Assembly: GCA_009602735.1 (NCBI GenBank)
Contig: WELA01013128.1
Coordinates: forward strand, 22,580 to 50,765
DNA length: 28,186 nt
Source: Mesotaenium endlicherianum
Taxonomy: Eukaryota; Streptophyta; Zygnematophyceae; Zygnematales; Mesotaeniaceae
Reading direction: 5' to 3'
Shown: positions 10,859 to 20,149 of the stretch, one piece after another
Layout of the letters: each line of letters begins with the position of its first letter
Numbering within the stretch: the stretch's first letter is position 1
The notes under the pieces: generated by a model
The model's database searches: none
The model's input: the letters and a program-made list of their open reading frames with translations, nothing else
Told to the model about the DNA's origin: nothing
Position numbers and translations under genes: made by a program

Positions 10859-11493
10859 ATGCAAGTGATTTCCTCTCATCATCATGTGCTCAAGGGCCGA
10901 AATTTTCATGCAAAATGTTTGCTGCGGCTGATGAAGTTCATATACCAACAATGTAATTTGTGCATGCTATCAGCTAGGTGTCTATCAACAGAAGCTAACT
11001 TTCTGCGTCGAAGTGGCTCCATTCTATTTTTCAACCTTGTCCCTCCTGGTTGCCCTGGGTGCTACATGCTGTGCACCTTCTCTCAGCAACAATCTTTGCA
11101 TGTGTCTAGGAGAAGGGTTGGGTAGAGAAAGCCATTGCAGCTGCCATTCATGTCATCGTATAGAAGATCGTGTGGTAAAATTTGTCGGCTCACATGTCGC
11201 ATATTAGTTGAGTTATGTGCCTCGTACTACAGGTGCTGTTTGCTTTGCATTGCTTAAGAACCTCATGTGTTTTGTACTCATCACCTCACCGGACTTCTAC
11301 TGATTGACCCAGAGTGACGATGCTCTTTTTGATCAAATCATATAATTTTATTGGCGACATTTGGGGTCTTGCTATAAACACAAGAATGTTGACATACATT
11401 ACATGTGATATTTAAATTTGATAAGGTCCTAAACATCTACCCTTTCTTTGAAAAGCATGTGATTCAATGATTAAAGAGTACATTTACTCACAA
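10859..11493. other. AT-rich intergenic region before the retrotransposon
   Basis: This holds the presumed 3' UTR of the coiled-coil gene and then AT-rich DNA up to the LTR. Short frames near 10859-11207 have no domain signal. A 14-bp string TTTTGATCAAATCA at about 11327-11340 also occurs near 4286 in the last ABCI10-like intron and may mark a dispersed repeat. No gene is supported. Confidence 0.45.
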
Positions 11494-11999
11494 TGTAGTG
11501 AAACAGATAGATAAAGTACTTAGTAAAACAGAATAGTTTATCTATTCAAGACAAGGATCTTTGAACACAAGTGATAGCTTCTTGAAAGAGAGATGGCTTC
11601 TTGAAAGTTAATATATTTCTGGATTTTGGCAAGTACAAGAGTGATTCTGGAATGTCTTTTTATGTTCTAGCTCTTGTTTATATACTTGCTACATAAGTGA
11701 TTTCCAGGAAAGTGTATGTTGATGTGTTGGCACCCAACACATCCCAAAACTTGCCACCTCTTTCTAGAATAATGTACACATGTCCTTTTGACCTAAAAAT
11801 GGCACATTTGACTTTTGCCACATGGAGTTCTTCTAGGTCTTTCCTCTAACTTCGAAAATGCCTTGGAAGGTTCAAAGGACATGAACCAAGTTACTAGAGT
11901 ACCTATTCACACTTGACTCCACACAATACTACTCCAAATATATTTGAAAACATTAAAATATATGCAAACTAATATATAATAACTCAAATCACTACATCA
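11494..11999 (-). repeat. 3' LTR of the chromovirus
   Basis: This 506-bp direct repeat matches 18067-18572 without gaps. The start is fixed by the abutting polypurine tract at 12000-12006, which puts the terminal TGA inside the LTR. A TATATAAA box reads on the minus strand at about 11684-11677, and a 9-bp inverted repeat with a 5-nt loop lies at about 11721-11743. Confidence 0.93.
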
Positions 12000-12006
12000 C
12001 CCCCCC
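12000..12006 (-). promoter_or_regulatory. Polypurine tract for plus-strand priming
   Basis: Seven G residues on the element strand sit directly before the 3' LTR, preceded by a T-rich stretch. This is where plus-strand DNA synthesis starts in LTR elements. It is short for a polypurine tract but correctly placed. Confidence 0.7.
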
Positions 12007-12030
12007 GATAGAAAAAGCGACGTCTCGGCG

Positions 12031-12159
12031 CGTCAAGTCAGGTCTTACACATGTGGAGCAAACTAGTCAACAGTTTCAAGTCAGATGCCACACATGTGAA
12101 GAGGACTAGTCAAAGGCGCCAAGTCAGGTGCTACACATGTAAGGTAGACTAGGCAAGGT
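12031..12159. repeat. Three 43-bp tandem repeats in the element's 3' non-coding region
   Basis: Units start at about 12031, 12074 and 12117. Each carries an AAGTCAG motif, a CACATGT palindromic core and an ACTAG(T/G)C box, with scattered mismatches. They lie between pol and the polypurine tract, where no protein is encoded. Confidence 0.75.
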
Positions 12160-12765
12160 CGTAGGTGGTGTGACCTTATTGGCTAGCCTACTCCTTAATG
12201 ATAAAGAAAATTGTACAAGTTGGCCCAGAATCTGCCACGAACTCAAAAATTCATAGCGGCCACAGAACTGCTCCAAATCTGAAAATTCGAGTGCCAGACG
12301 GACCGCGTCGGAGAACTCTACCGGGTCACCAAATTTGAGAGCATTCTCATTTCTGGAGTGTCGTTGAGAGCTGAGAGAGTAGGCACTCCTCCAAATCTGT
12401 GCAGAAACTTCTGAAAATCATAAGTCCTTCTATACTTCTCCAAATTCTGCAAACTAAGTCTCAAACTGGGCGCTGTAAGATGTTCTACCAGAGTCTTGAG
12501 TTTCAGAGCATTCCAAGTTCAGGGGAAGGCACAATGTCAGAAGGCATATTCTGTCCTAACAATGCCAGCAGCCTGACCCCCTTCTACTTAGAGCATCATA
12601 TCTCTCTCACCAGTGCTCCAAATTGAGCAAACTTGGACTCTAAATGACCGGCTACTCATGGACTACAGCCAGGTAAATTTTCAGAATTTATTATGCAGAG
12701 ACCTATTACCAGTAGCAGTTTTAGTTTTCTGTCCAGAAACTGCGAGAAGAGAAGAGTGTCTAATG
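12160..12765 (-). other. 3' untranslated region of the chromovirus
   Basis: This sequence lies between the repeats and the pol stop codon. Short frames on the opposite strand have no recognisable content. I see no additional gene such as an env-like frame. Confidence 0.6.
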
Positions 12766-15700
12766 TCAATTTTTCCTCTTTCTTGTTCTTGCAGGCTGCC
12801 TCCAAGGGGTCTTCTGCTGCTTCTTGATGGTGGCAGGCTGCCTCCCTGAAGTCTTCGGGCTTCTAGTAGAGAGACTTGGGGCTGGTCCAAGATGGGGGTT
12901 GGCGGCATGGAAGCGCTTCAACTTTCTCTGAACTTTGTCAAGGTAGTGCGCCGCCACCCAACTATTCTCCGAATCTGGATATCCTTTCCACTTGATCAAG
13001 TATTGCTGCTGTCTCCTGAAATTTCTCATAGCCACTATGTCTTCCACTTCGTACTCCAAATGATCATCCACTATTGTTGGGGCTGGTGGGGTTGTCACAC
13101 GTCCTGGGAACTTGTTGTCGGGTTGCACATATGGCTTGAAGAGGGAAGCGTGGAATACGGGGTCGATGTGCATAGTCTGGGGAAGTTCTAGCTTGAAAGC
13201 AACGGGGTTGACTTGCTGGATAATCTTGAAGGGTCCCAAATACTTGGGAGAGAACTTGCTGCCGGCAGGCCTGTTGTTCAGGGAAATGTTCTTGGATGAT
13301 AGTAACACGTTGTCACCCACTCTGTACGTAATTTCTCTTCTGGATCTGTTCGCCACTCTTGCTTGAGCATCTTGCGCGTGTTGTAGAGCTTTCTTCGCTG
13401 CTGTAAGGGCTGCTTCTAATGTCTCCATAAAATCTGTGGCTGCAGGTACTTCATCATGGCCAGCCGTGAAGCTCAGTGGCGTGGTCGGATGGAAGCCATA
13501 GTTGAGGAAGAATGGGGACTCTTGGGTAGAGGCCTGCGTAGTGTTGTTGTAGGCAAACTCGAGGGGGGTCAAGTACATGTCCCAGTCTTGCTCGAGGGTA
13601 GACACGTAGGCCTTTAGAGAGGTCTTTAGGGTACGATTCATACGCTCGGTTTGCCCATCTGATTGTGGGTGGTAGGCAGTAGACATATCCAGCGATGTAC
13701 CCAAGTTCTTGAAGAGATTTTTCCAGAAATGGCTTGTGAATCTTGGATCTCTATCTGACACAATTCTTGATGGTAGTCCATGGAGTCGGAAGATGTTGTC
13801 AAAGATGAGTCTTGCAAGTTGTGGTGCTGTAGCCTTAGTCGTCGTGGGAATAAAATGAGCCATCTTGGTAAGTCTGTCCACCACCGTGAGTATTGCATTA
13901 TGGCCTCGAGGTGTCACGGGCAAGTCCACGATAAGGTCCATTGAGATGTCCGTCCATTGTCTTTCGGGGATTGGTAGTGGTTGGAGGAGTCCTCCCGCCT
14001 TTTGCGATGATGGCTTGATTCTTTGGCATGTGTCACAGCTCCTGCAGTACTCCTTGACTTGCTTAGACATGCCTGGCCAACAATAAGTCCTAGCTAGAAC
14101 GCCCGTGGTCCTTAGGATTCCAAAGTGTCCTCCAAGAGGGTTGTCGTGTGCTTCTCGTAGAAGCAAGAGCCGGAGGTCTAAGTCATTAGGAACACATCTC
14201 TGGCCCGTATCTTGCCTCACCCAATAATTGCCTTCTTGCTTCTTGCATGGGTCCAAGGCTGCTTCTCCGTTCTTGTAGTAAGGGTCTCTTTCATAGGCGG
14301 CTGAAAATCGAGCTTCCAGATCTGTCTTCAGGGATACCATCACTGCATTTAATTGCAGTCTTGAGAGGGGGTCAGCCGGGTTTGTCTTGCCGGGCTGGTA
14401 CTGAATCGTGATGTTGTATTGTTGCAAGTATCCGCTCCATCTTGCTTGTCTCCTTGAGAGATACGGCTGCGTCTGGAGGTGCTTTAACGCCTCGTGGTCC
14501 GTGGTGACCAGTACTTTGCGTCCTTCAACGTAGCAGCGCCAAACCTTCAAGGCATGTACAATCGCCAATGCCTCTCGCTCCGTGGTTGTATAATTTTGCT
14601 CGGCTGGATTTAGCTTCCTTGACTCGTAGGCGATGGGCTGCAGTCCCTTGCCTTGGTCTTGAAGCAGGATTGCTCCTATTGCATAGGAAGATGCATCGGT
14701 GATGACGTGGAAGGGCCAATCTGGGTTTGGACTTGGGAGTGTGAGCACCGGGGATGTGGTCAATCTTCGCTTTAACTCTTGAAATGCCTCTTCCTCTTTC
14801 TCGGTCCATGTATATAGCCTGTCCTTCTTGAGTAGATCTGTCAGGGGGGCTGCTATGTGCGAGAAGCCTTGGATGAATTTTCTGTACCAATTGGCAAATC
14901 CCAAGAATGACTGGAGTTCTTTCTTGGTCGTGGGGGTTGGCCATTCCTCCACCACCGTGGTCTTCTTGGGGTCTATCTTGATGCCATCAGCAGTCACGTG
15001 GAGACCTAGGAACTCCACTTCTTGTTTGGCAAACTCGCATTTTGACTCCTTCGCAAACAGCTTGTTTTGCTTCAATACTTCAAGGACTTCTTTCAAGTGT
15101 CTCGCATGCTCTTCAAGGGTCTTGCTGTAGATAAGGATGTCATCGATGAATACCACCATATATCTGTCCAACATGGGCTGAAATATGGTGTTCATCATAG
15201 TCATGAAAGTTGCTGGCGCGTTGGTGAGTCCAAATGGCAAGACCATGAACTCAAAATGTCCATATCTTGTCCTGAATGCCGTCTTCTCTATGTCCGGTTC
15301 TACGATGCGAATCTGGTGGTAGCGGCTCCGTAAGTCAATCTTCGTGAAGTACCTGGCTCCAACCAGCCGATCCATGAGCTCATACATGCGCGGCAGCGGG
15401 TATCGATTCTTGATGGTGATCTTGTTGAGGGCGCGATAGTCCACACACATCCTCAAGGTACCATCTTTCTTCTTGACAAATAGCACCGGGGCTCCAAATG
15501 GCGACTTGCTAGGTCGAATGAAGCCATGCTCCAGTAGCTCCTTGATTTGCTTCTTGACTTCGTCTAGCTCCGTGTATGACATTTTGAACGTAGGCCGAGA
15601 GATGGGCTTGCTTCCGGGCTCCAACTCTATCTTGTGGTCTACGAATCTTTTGGGGGGTAGGCCCTTGGGCAATTCCGGGGAGAACACTTTTTTATAGTCC

Positions 15701-16431
15701 TCTAAGACTTCTTGTATCTCCTTGGGAATGGGGCTACCTTCTTGACTCTTGATGTCTATCTTGATGTCTTTTGGCGTGATCAAGGCCAAAAGAAGCTCGT
15801 GTCCCTTCCTCACAAGTCTCTTGAGTTGGAGGGCGGACAATAGTATCTCGTGTGCCGGCTTCTCGATGTCTTGGGTCTGGATATTCTGGATTGCGCGCAA
15901 AATACAGATTCTTGAAGTGATGTCATTCTTGATCTTGATAGTACCGGTCCTCCAATCAACTTGGGGGTTGTGCTTGGTCAACCAAGGCGTCCCTAGGATG
16001 ACGTCGTACTTGCCCAATTGCATGGGGGAGAACACTACTCTATCCTTGAAGGACTTGATAGAGAGTGCCAAGGGGTACGTCTTCTTGGAAGGGGTAGTAT
16101 AGGAGAATCCATCGGGCATCATAATCTCCTCGTCGTGGTCAAGAGTTCGCATAGTAATACCGTGCTTGGTGGCAAAATCTGCAGCAATGAAGTTGCCTTG
16201 AGCTCCGCTATCCACCAAGATGTGGACCTTCTCTCCTCCAAGGTTACCTCTCAAACTCATTGGGGCTGGGACGTCGTCTCCAACGGGGGTCTCCACCTCA
16301 CTTGGCGTGTTGCCTTCTCGTGAAGTGGGTCTTGGGGTGGTAGGCTCCTGGCCTACCGGCGCTGTCCGTTTTTTGACAACTTTTTGGGGCATGAAAGTGC
16401 ACGATGGCCCTTTTCCTTGCAATAAAAGCAT
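12766..16431 (-). CDS. Chromovirus Pol: protease, RT, RNase H, integrase, chromodomain
   Basis: This is a 1221-codon open frame. Translation should enter it by -1 frameshifting near 16368, so the first ~20 codons before [10 protein letters not shown] are probably not used as a start. Domains in order: aspartic protease with DSGA (74-77); reverse transcriptase (about 285-500) with FIDD (428-431); RNase H with TDAS (578-581) and TTDHEAL; integrase zinc finger with H762, H769, C799, C802; integrase core D832, D893, E929, the last two 35 residues apart as expected; and a chromodomain (about 1126-1175) with [15 protein letters not shown], then a basic tail. Chromodomains of this clade direct integration to marked chromatin. 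Position 370 is Arg in LRSRYHQIR, where the family normally has Gly. All catalytic residues are intact. Confidence 0.95.
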   Translation of the reverse strand: MLLLQGKGPSCTFMPQKVVKKRTAPVGQEPTTPRPTSREGNTPSEVETPVGDDVPAPMSLRGNLGGEKVHILVDSGAQGNFIAADFATKHGITMRTLDHDEEIMMPDGFSYTTPSKKTYPLALSIKSFKDRVVFSPMQLGKYDVILGTPWLTKHNPQVDWRTGTIKIKNDITSRICILRAIQNIQTQDIEKPAHEILLSALQLKRLVRKGHELLLALITPKDIKIDIKSQEGSPIPKEIQEVLEDYKKVFSPELPKGLPPKRFVDHKIELEPGSKPISRPTFKMSYTELDEVKKQIKELLEHGFIRPSKSPFGAPVLFVKKKDGTLRMCVDYRALNKITIKNRYPLPRMYELMDRLVGARYFTKIDLRSRYHQIRIVEPDIEKTAFRTRYGHFEFMVLPFGLTNAPATFMTMMNTIFQPMLDRYMVVFIDDILIYSKTLEEHARHLKEVLEVLKQNKLFAKESKCEFAKQEVEFLGLHVTADGIKIDPKKTTVVEEWPTPTTKKELQSFLGFANWYRKFIQGFSHIAAPLTDLLKKDRLYTWTEKEEEAFQELKRRLTTSPVLTLPSPNPDWPFHVITDASSYAIGAILLQDQGKGLQPIAYESRKLNPAEQNYTTTEREALAIVHALKVWRCYVEGRKVLVTTDHEALKHLQTQPYLSRRQARWSGYLQQYNITIQYQPGKTNPADPLSRLQLNAVMVSLKTDLEARFSAAYERDPYYKNGEAALDPCKKQEGNYWVRQDTGQRCVPNDLDLRLLLLREAHDNPLGGHFGILRTTGVLARTYCWPGMSKQVKEYCRSCDTCQRIKPSSQKAGGLLQPLPIPERQWTDISMDLIVDLPVTPRGHNAILTVVDRLTKMAHFIPTTTKATAPQLARLIFDNIFRLHGLPSRIVSDRDPRFTSHFWKNLFKNLGTSLDMSTAYHPQSDGQTERMNRTLKTSLKAYVSTLEQDWDMYLTPLEFAYNNTTQASTQESPFFLNYGFHPTTPLSFTAGHDEVPAATDFMETLEAALTAAKKALQHAQDAQARVANRSRREITYRVGDNVLLSSKNISLNNRPAGSKFSPKYLGPFKIIQQVNPVAFKLELPQTMHIDPVFHASLFKPYVQPDNKFPGRVTTPPAPTIVDDHLEYEVEDIVAMRNFRRQQQYLIKWKGYPDSENSWVAAHYLDKVQRKLKRFHAANPHLGPAPSLSTRSPKTSGRQPATIKKQQKTPWRQPARTRKRKN
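16339..16374 (-). promoter_or_regulatory. -1 ribosomal frameshift signal between gag and pol
   Basis: Element-strand positions 16374-16368 read A AAA AAC, correctly phased with the gag codons TCA AAA AAC. Slipping back one base gives CGG ACA GCG, exactly the pol frame (RTAPVG). Ten bases downstream is a perfect 7-bp GC-rich hairpin, GGTAGGC-CAGGA-GCCTACC (16357-16339), which also holds the gag stop TAG (16355-16353). Confidence 0.82.
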
Positions 16432-16500
16432 AGTCCAGCCGTCATGAAAGCTTCTTTTTCAGCCGGGGAGAGTCTTGCTTTCACTCCTTGCTGGTTTCTT

Positions 16501-17292
16501 GCATCATAAGTGTCATTGGAGGGTCTTCCACTCTTCCGGGCAGCCGCGGGGTCCCTTTTAATAACTCCGATTTCCATGGGTGTGGGTCCAGATTCGGATG
16601 TGGAAGGGGCTGCGTACACCCGCGTCGTCGGTACCCGTGAAGATGAAGGCACGGAGTGCTTGAAATCCAAGGTATCCACCTTTTGGGCCACTTCAATGAT
16701 CTTTGAGAAGTCCGTCAAGTCGCGTAACTCCACTTCCTTTGCCACCTTGGGTTTGAGGCCAAAGATGTAACGGTCAATCTTCATCTCGAGAGACATGTTG
16801 GGGATCTCAAGAGTGAGGGCGTGAAATCTGGATGTATACTCTTGAACGGACGTCGTTTGCTTGAGATGGTGGAGCTTTTCTCGGGCAATCTTCTCCGCAT
16901 CATAAGCGTCATTGGAGGGTCTTCCACTCTTCCGAGCAGCCGCGGGGTCCCTTTTAATAACTGTGATTTTCATGGGTGTGGGTCCAGATTCTGATGTGGA
17001 AGGGGCTGCTTACACCCGCGTTGCCGGTACTCGTGAAGATGAAAGCACGGAGTGCTTGAAATCCAAGGTATCCACCTTTTGGGCCACTTCAATGATCTTT
17101 GAGAAGTCCGTCAAGTCGCGTAATTCCACTACCTTTGCCACTTTGGGTTTGAGGCCAAAGATGTAGCGGTTAATCTTCATCTCGAGAGACATGTTGGGGA
17201 TCTCAAGAGTGAGGGCGTGAAATCTGGATGTTTACTCTTGAACGGATGTCGTTTGCTTGAGATGGTGGAGCTTTCCTCGGGCAATCTTCTCC
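16501..17292. repeat. 396-bp tandem duplication within gag
   Basis: Copies lie at 16501-16896 and 16897-17292, with GCAT at the start of each and again just after the second. The length is exactly 132 codons. By hand I count about 19 mismatches (about 4.8%) and no indels. Each copy encodes the segment from EKIAR through SSSRVP to KSGRPSND. Confidence 0.93.
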
Positions 17293-17835
17293 GCATTGAT
17301 GGGCATGAATTGCTTCTTGAGGGCCTCACGAAAATCTGCCCATCTTGCATGTGATGGTGGGGGCTCTTGGCCGAGCATGGGGTGCGCCATAGCTTGATAT
17401 ATAGCCGCTTGATAGTTACGCCACCATGATGTTGCTGCTCCTCTAAGTAAGGTAACGGCAAAGGGAACGTAGTCCTCCTCGGGTACTTCAAGGAATGCGA
17501 GGTACGTCTCCACTTGGTAGAGCCATAAATTCAGGTTGGCACCTTTCCCGGGGTTGAAAGTGTCGGGTTTGCCGGGCTTGATGAGTTTCCTTGCTCTCGT
17601 TGGCTCTTGTGGAGGCGCTTGAGCCGGGGCTGGATTTTGAGCATTGCTCGCAATAGGGGCAACCATGGCAGCCATAGCTTCTCTTGACGCTTGCACGGTT
17701 GCTTCATAGGTGGCCAAGCCCACTTGGTTGTGGACGGTCATTAGGAAGGCTGCCCACTCATTTGCGGGAACTCCTTGTGGTGGGGTCAACTTTGCTATAG
17801 CGGTTGCCACGGGATTTGACGGTGCTTCTTTTTGT

Positions 17836-17985
17836 GGTGCTTCTTGTTGTTGCAGATTTCCTTGAGTAGGCTCTCCCATCGACGCTGGAGGAGGGTGTGC
17901 TCCTCCTAGTGGTGCTTCTTGTTGTTGCAGATTTTCTTGAGTGGGCTCTCCCATCGGCGCTGGAGGAGGGTGTCTTGGAGAGGAA
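17836..17985. repeat. 75-bp tandem repeat in the gag N-terminus
   Basis: Two copies (17836-17910 and 17911-17985) encode 25-residue units of the type PPPA(P/S)MGEPTQ(E/G)NLQQQEAP. They are in frame and nearly identical, forming a Pro/Gln-rich linker before the Gag domain. Confidence 0.8.
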
Positions 17986-18053
17986 GGGCTTCCTTTGAAA
18001 GCTTGCTGTTGGTCTTGAGGATCGGCCATCTTCTTGTGTTACCAAAGTTCCTA

Positions 18054-18065
18054 GCTCCGATACCA
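18054..18065 (-). promoter_or_regulatory. Primer-binding site, initiator-tRNA-Met type
   Basis: One base inside the 5' LTR the element strand reads TGGTATCGGAGC. This matches the usual plant retroelement primer site TGGTATCAGAGC at 11 of 12 positions. The leader between LTR and gag ATG is only 37 bases. Confidence 0.8.
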
Positions 18066-18066
18066 C

Positions 18067-18572
18067 TGTAGTGAAACAGATAGATGAAGTACTTAGTGAA
18101 ATATAATACTTTATCTATTCAAGACAAGGATCTTTGAACACAAGTGGTAGCTTCTTGAAAGAGAGATGGTTTCTTGAGAGTTAATATATTTCTGGATTTT
18201 GGCAAGTACAAGAGTGATTCTGGAATGTCTTTCTATGTTCTAGCTCTTGTTTATATACTTGCTACATAAGTAATTTCTAGGAAGGTGTATGTTGATGTGT
18301 TGGCACCCAACACATCCCAAAACTTGCCACCTCTTTCTAGAATAATGTACACATGTCCTTTTGACCTAAAAATGGCACATTTGACTTTTGCCACGTGGAG
18401 TTCTTCTAGGTCTTTTCTCTAACTTCGAAAATGCCTTAGAAGGTTCAAAGGACATGAACCAAGTTACTAGAGTACCTATTCACACTTGAATCCACACAAT
18501 ACTACTCCAAATATATTTGAAAACATCAAAATATATGCAAACTAATATATAATAACTCAAATCACTACATCA
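18067..18572 (-). repeat. 5' LTR of the chromovirus
   Basis: This is the 506-bp partner of 11494-11999. On the element strand it carries a TATATAAA box at 18257-18250, the probable promoter for genomic RNA. The perfect 9-bp inverted repeat GATGTGTTG / CAACACATC lies at 18294-18316, upstream of that box in U3. Confidence 0.93.
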
Positions 18573-18873
18573 TCTGTGGTCGGATGTATCATAGAGATGG
18601 CAATGGAATTGATTCTTGGTGCAATGTCGTTCGACCTTTTGAAATAAGTCACCACAATTCGTCAATATTGAATTTCTTCGCACAAACGCAAGAATTATTG
18701 AAAAAAAGCGCCAACCAAAAATTCTTTGATTCTTTTCGCCAAAAGGCCCCTTCAGATGAAAAGAGTTAGCACCCCATGGTATTATCACTCGCTCTCATGC
18801 CGTTAAGAGGGTCCATAGAGGACGGCATCGAATGGATTTAGGGCTACACTCCATGCAATTGCCAGGCGACTTG
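18573..18873. other. Spacer between the chromovirus and the first TIR element
   Basis: About 300 bases of mixed composition. A 72-codon minus-strand frame crosses it but has no recognisable domain and no splice context. I see no gene. Confidence 0.4.
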
Positions 18874-19505
18874 CAGTGCGGTCCCATTGAGCAGAATTTG
18901 CATACCCAATGTTGCACTCAAAACTTGAAGTTACTTGCGCGTGTCTCGGCCATCTTTCATTCGTCAATTAAGATATATCATTGATTCACAATGACTACCA
19001 AATCCATACAGGTTCGTCGCGTTCCCGACCCAAAACGAACCCAAAGTTCAATCATTGCCTCCGGAGGTTCTGGATGTGAGTTTTTCCGGAGATATATCTC
19101 CACTTTTTCAAAAAAACTCACTCCAGAAACCCAAGAACCTCATTGGTCCACAGAACACACGTATGTTCGCGAATCCTGGCCGCCCGAATCTTTTCCCAGT
19201 GTAGTATTTTATCGTACTGACCATACTCCGCCACAATGCAATTACAATTCATTTTAAAATTTTTGGAATGCTTCTTGAACTGCCTAAACACCAAAAGAGC
19301 ACTCGGATTCAGATGCCCGTCGTTGGTGGTATCTCGCGGAGGTCACGGCGCAGATCAGCATCGACGAAAGGGGTCCTATTGAAGGGGGTACTCGGGGGTT
19401 TCACCTGAACCCAAATTTGACCCAAAGAAGTTCTGACAAGGCCTTTGAGTTTTGGGTCACTTTCACCTGAATATGACCCAAAAAAAGCTCAATGGGACCG
19501 CACTG
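18874..19505. mobile_element. Short TIR DNA transposon, copy 1 (MITE-like, 632 bp)
   Basis: The ends are perfect 19-bp inverted repeats, CAGTGCGGTCCCATTGAGC at 18874-18892 and its complement at 19487-19505. TTG flanks both sides (18871-18873 and 19506-19508), a 3-bp target duplication. The right arm has internal repeats of TTTCACCTGAA and TGACCCAAA. No transposase is visible; an 88-codon + frame at 18991-19257 is unrecognised. A 3-bp duplication fits PIF/Harbinger-like or CACTA-like elements, but the terminal CAG does not settle the superfamily. Confidence 0.82.
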
Positions 19506-19599
19506 TTGGTTGACCAACAACTCAATACAAGTCGCTTTATATCAACAGGTGTGTCACGTGTCCAATTTGCAGTGTCACGGTAAGCGTTAGCAAGCGTTA

Positions 19600-20146
19600 C
19601 AGCCCGGTCCCATTGAGCAAAAAATGCATACCCAGAACTTGCACCCGCACCTTGATGTTTCCACACTGCGTCTACTCGTGTACCGAGGATTGTTCATTCG
19701 TCGACGAAAATATCTTGTTTATCCGCCCAGATCGTCAAATCCACATTGTTTTGCCGTTATGCACACCGCTCTGTTGCCCAAATAGCCCCCCCGCTCTCGT
19801 TTTTGCCTTCAGGTACTCAGGATGGGAGTATTTTTAAAGACCAGTCTTCACTACTTCAAATTATGCACCTTCCGTGAATTACGTCAAACCCATGGCTCTC
19901 ATTGGTTGTTTTTACATTCTAACAAGATAAGCATTCGCACATCTGTTCCAACATATTTGGAGATCACAACGCTGAGTGGCGATCAGAGGAAGCGGTCTAT
20001 TGAAGGAGGTGAAAGGGGGTTCACCCAGGTTCACCTGAAAATCTATTTCACCTCGAGCTTGCTGACGCTGATCCGACGAGGCCTACGAATTCTGGGTATT
20101 TGGAACCCGTTTTTGCAGCCAACAATTGCTCTATGGGACCGGGCTG
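19600..20146. mobile_element. Short TIR DNA transposon, copy 2 (MITE-like, 547 bp)
   Basis: Inverted ends of 21 bp with one mismatch begin CAGCCCGGTCCCATTGAGC and occupy 19600-19620 and 20126-20146. TTA flanks both sides (19597-19599 and 20147-20149). Beyond the ends, the right arm shares with copy 1 a CTATTGAAGG(A/G)GGT stretch, a G-rich run and TTCACCTGAA, and the left arm shares TGCATACCCA, so the two are one diverged family. There is no transposase, so it is non-autonomous. Confidence 0.82.
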
Positions 20147-20149
20147 TTA

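Larger units (their letters stand above)
16353..18029 (-). pseudogene. Chromovirus gag, interrupted by two stop codons
   Basis: One frame runs from ATG at 18029 to TAG at 16353, 558 codons plus stop, broken by TAA at 17234-17232 and TAA at 17012-17010. It starts MADPQDQQQAF, has a Pro/Gln-rich N-terminus with a 25-residue repeat, then a retrotransposon Gag domain (LLRGAATSWWRNYQ, WADFREALKKQF), and ends with a CCHC zinc knuckle [14 protein letters not shown] for RNA binding. A 396-bp in-frame tandem duplication lengthens the C-terminal half. Both stops lie in the copy nearer the gag start, at positions that are Tyr (TAT, TAC) in the other copy. Gag-Pol synthesis is thus blocked unless the stops are read through. 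Confidence 0.88.
11494..18572 (-). mobile_element. Ty3/gypsy chromovirus LTR retrotransposon, nearly full length
   Basis: This 7079-bp element lies on the minus strand. It has two 506-bp LTRs with no length difference, each starting TGATGTAGTG and ending CACTACA in element orientation. Next to the 5' LTR is a tRNA-iMet-like primer site, and a G7 polypurine tract abuts the 3' LTR. Internal order is gag, protease, reverse transcriptase, RNase H, integrase, chromodomain, which defines chromoviruses. By hand I count about 17 LTR differences (about 3.4%), mostly transitions, so the insertion is not recent. The flanking bases (CACAA left, TCTGT right) are not a target-site duplication. Two nonsense codons in gag make it probably non-autonomous, although pol is open throughout. 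Confidence 0.95.

Noticed and set aside
18991..19257. An 88-codon frame inside TIR element copy 1
   Set aside because: There is no transposase motif, and the second copy does not keep the same frame, so coding is unsupported.
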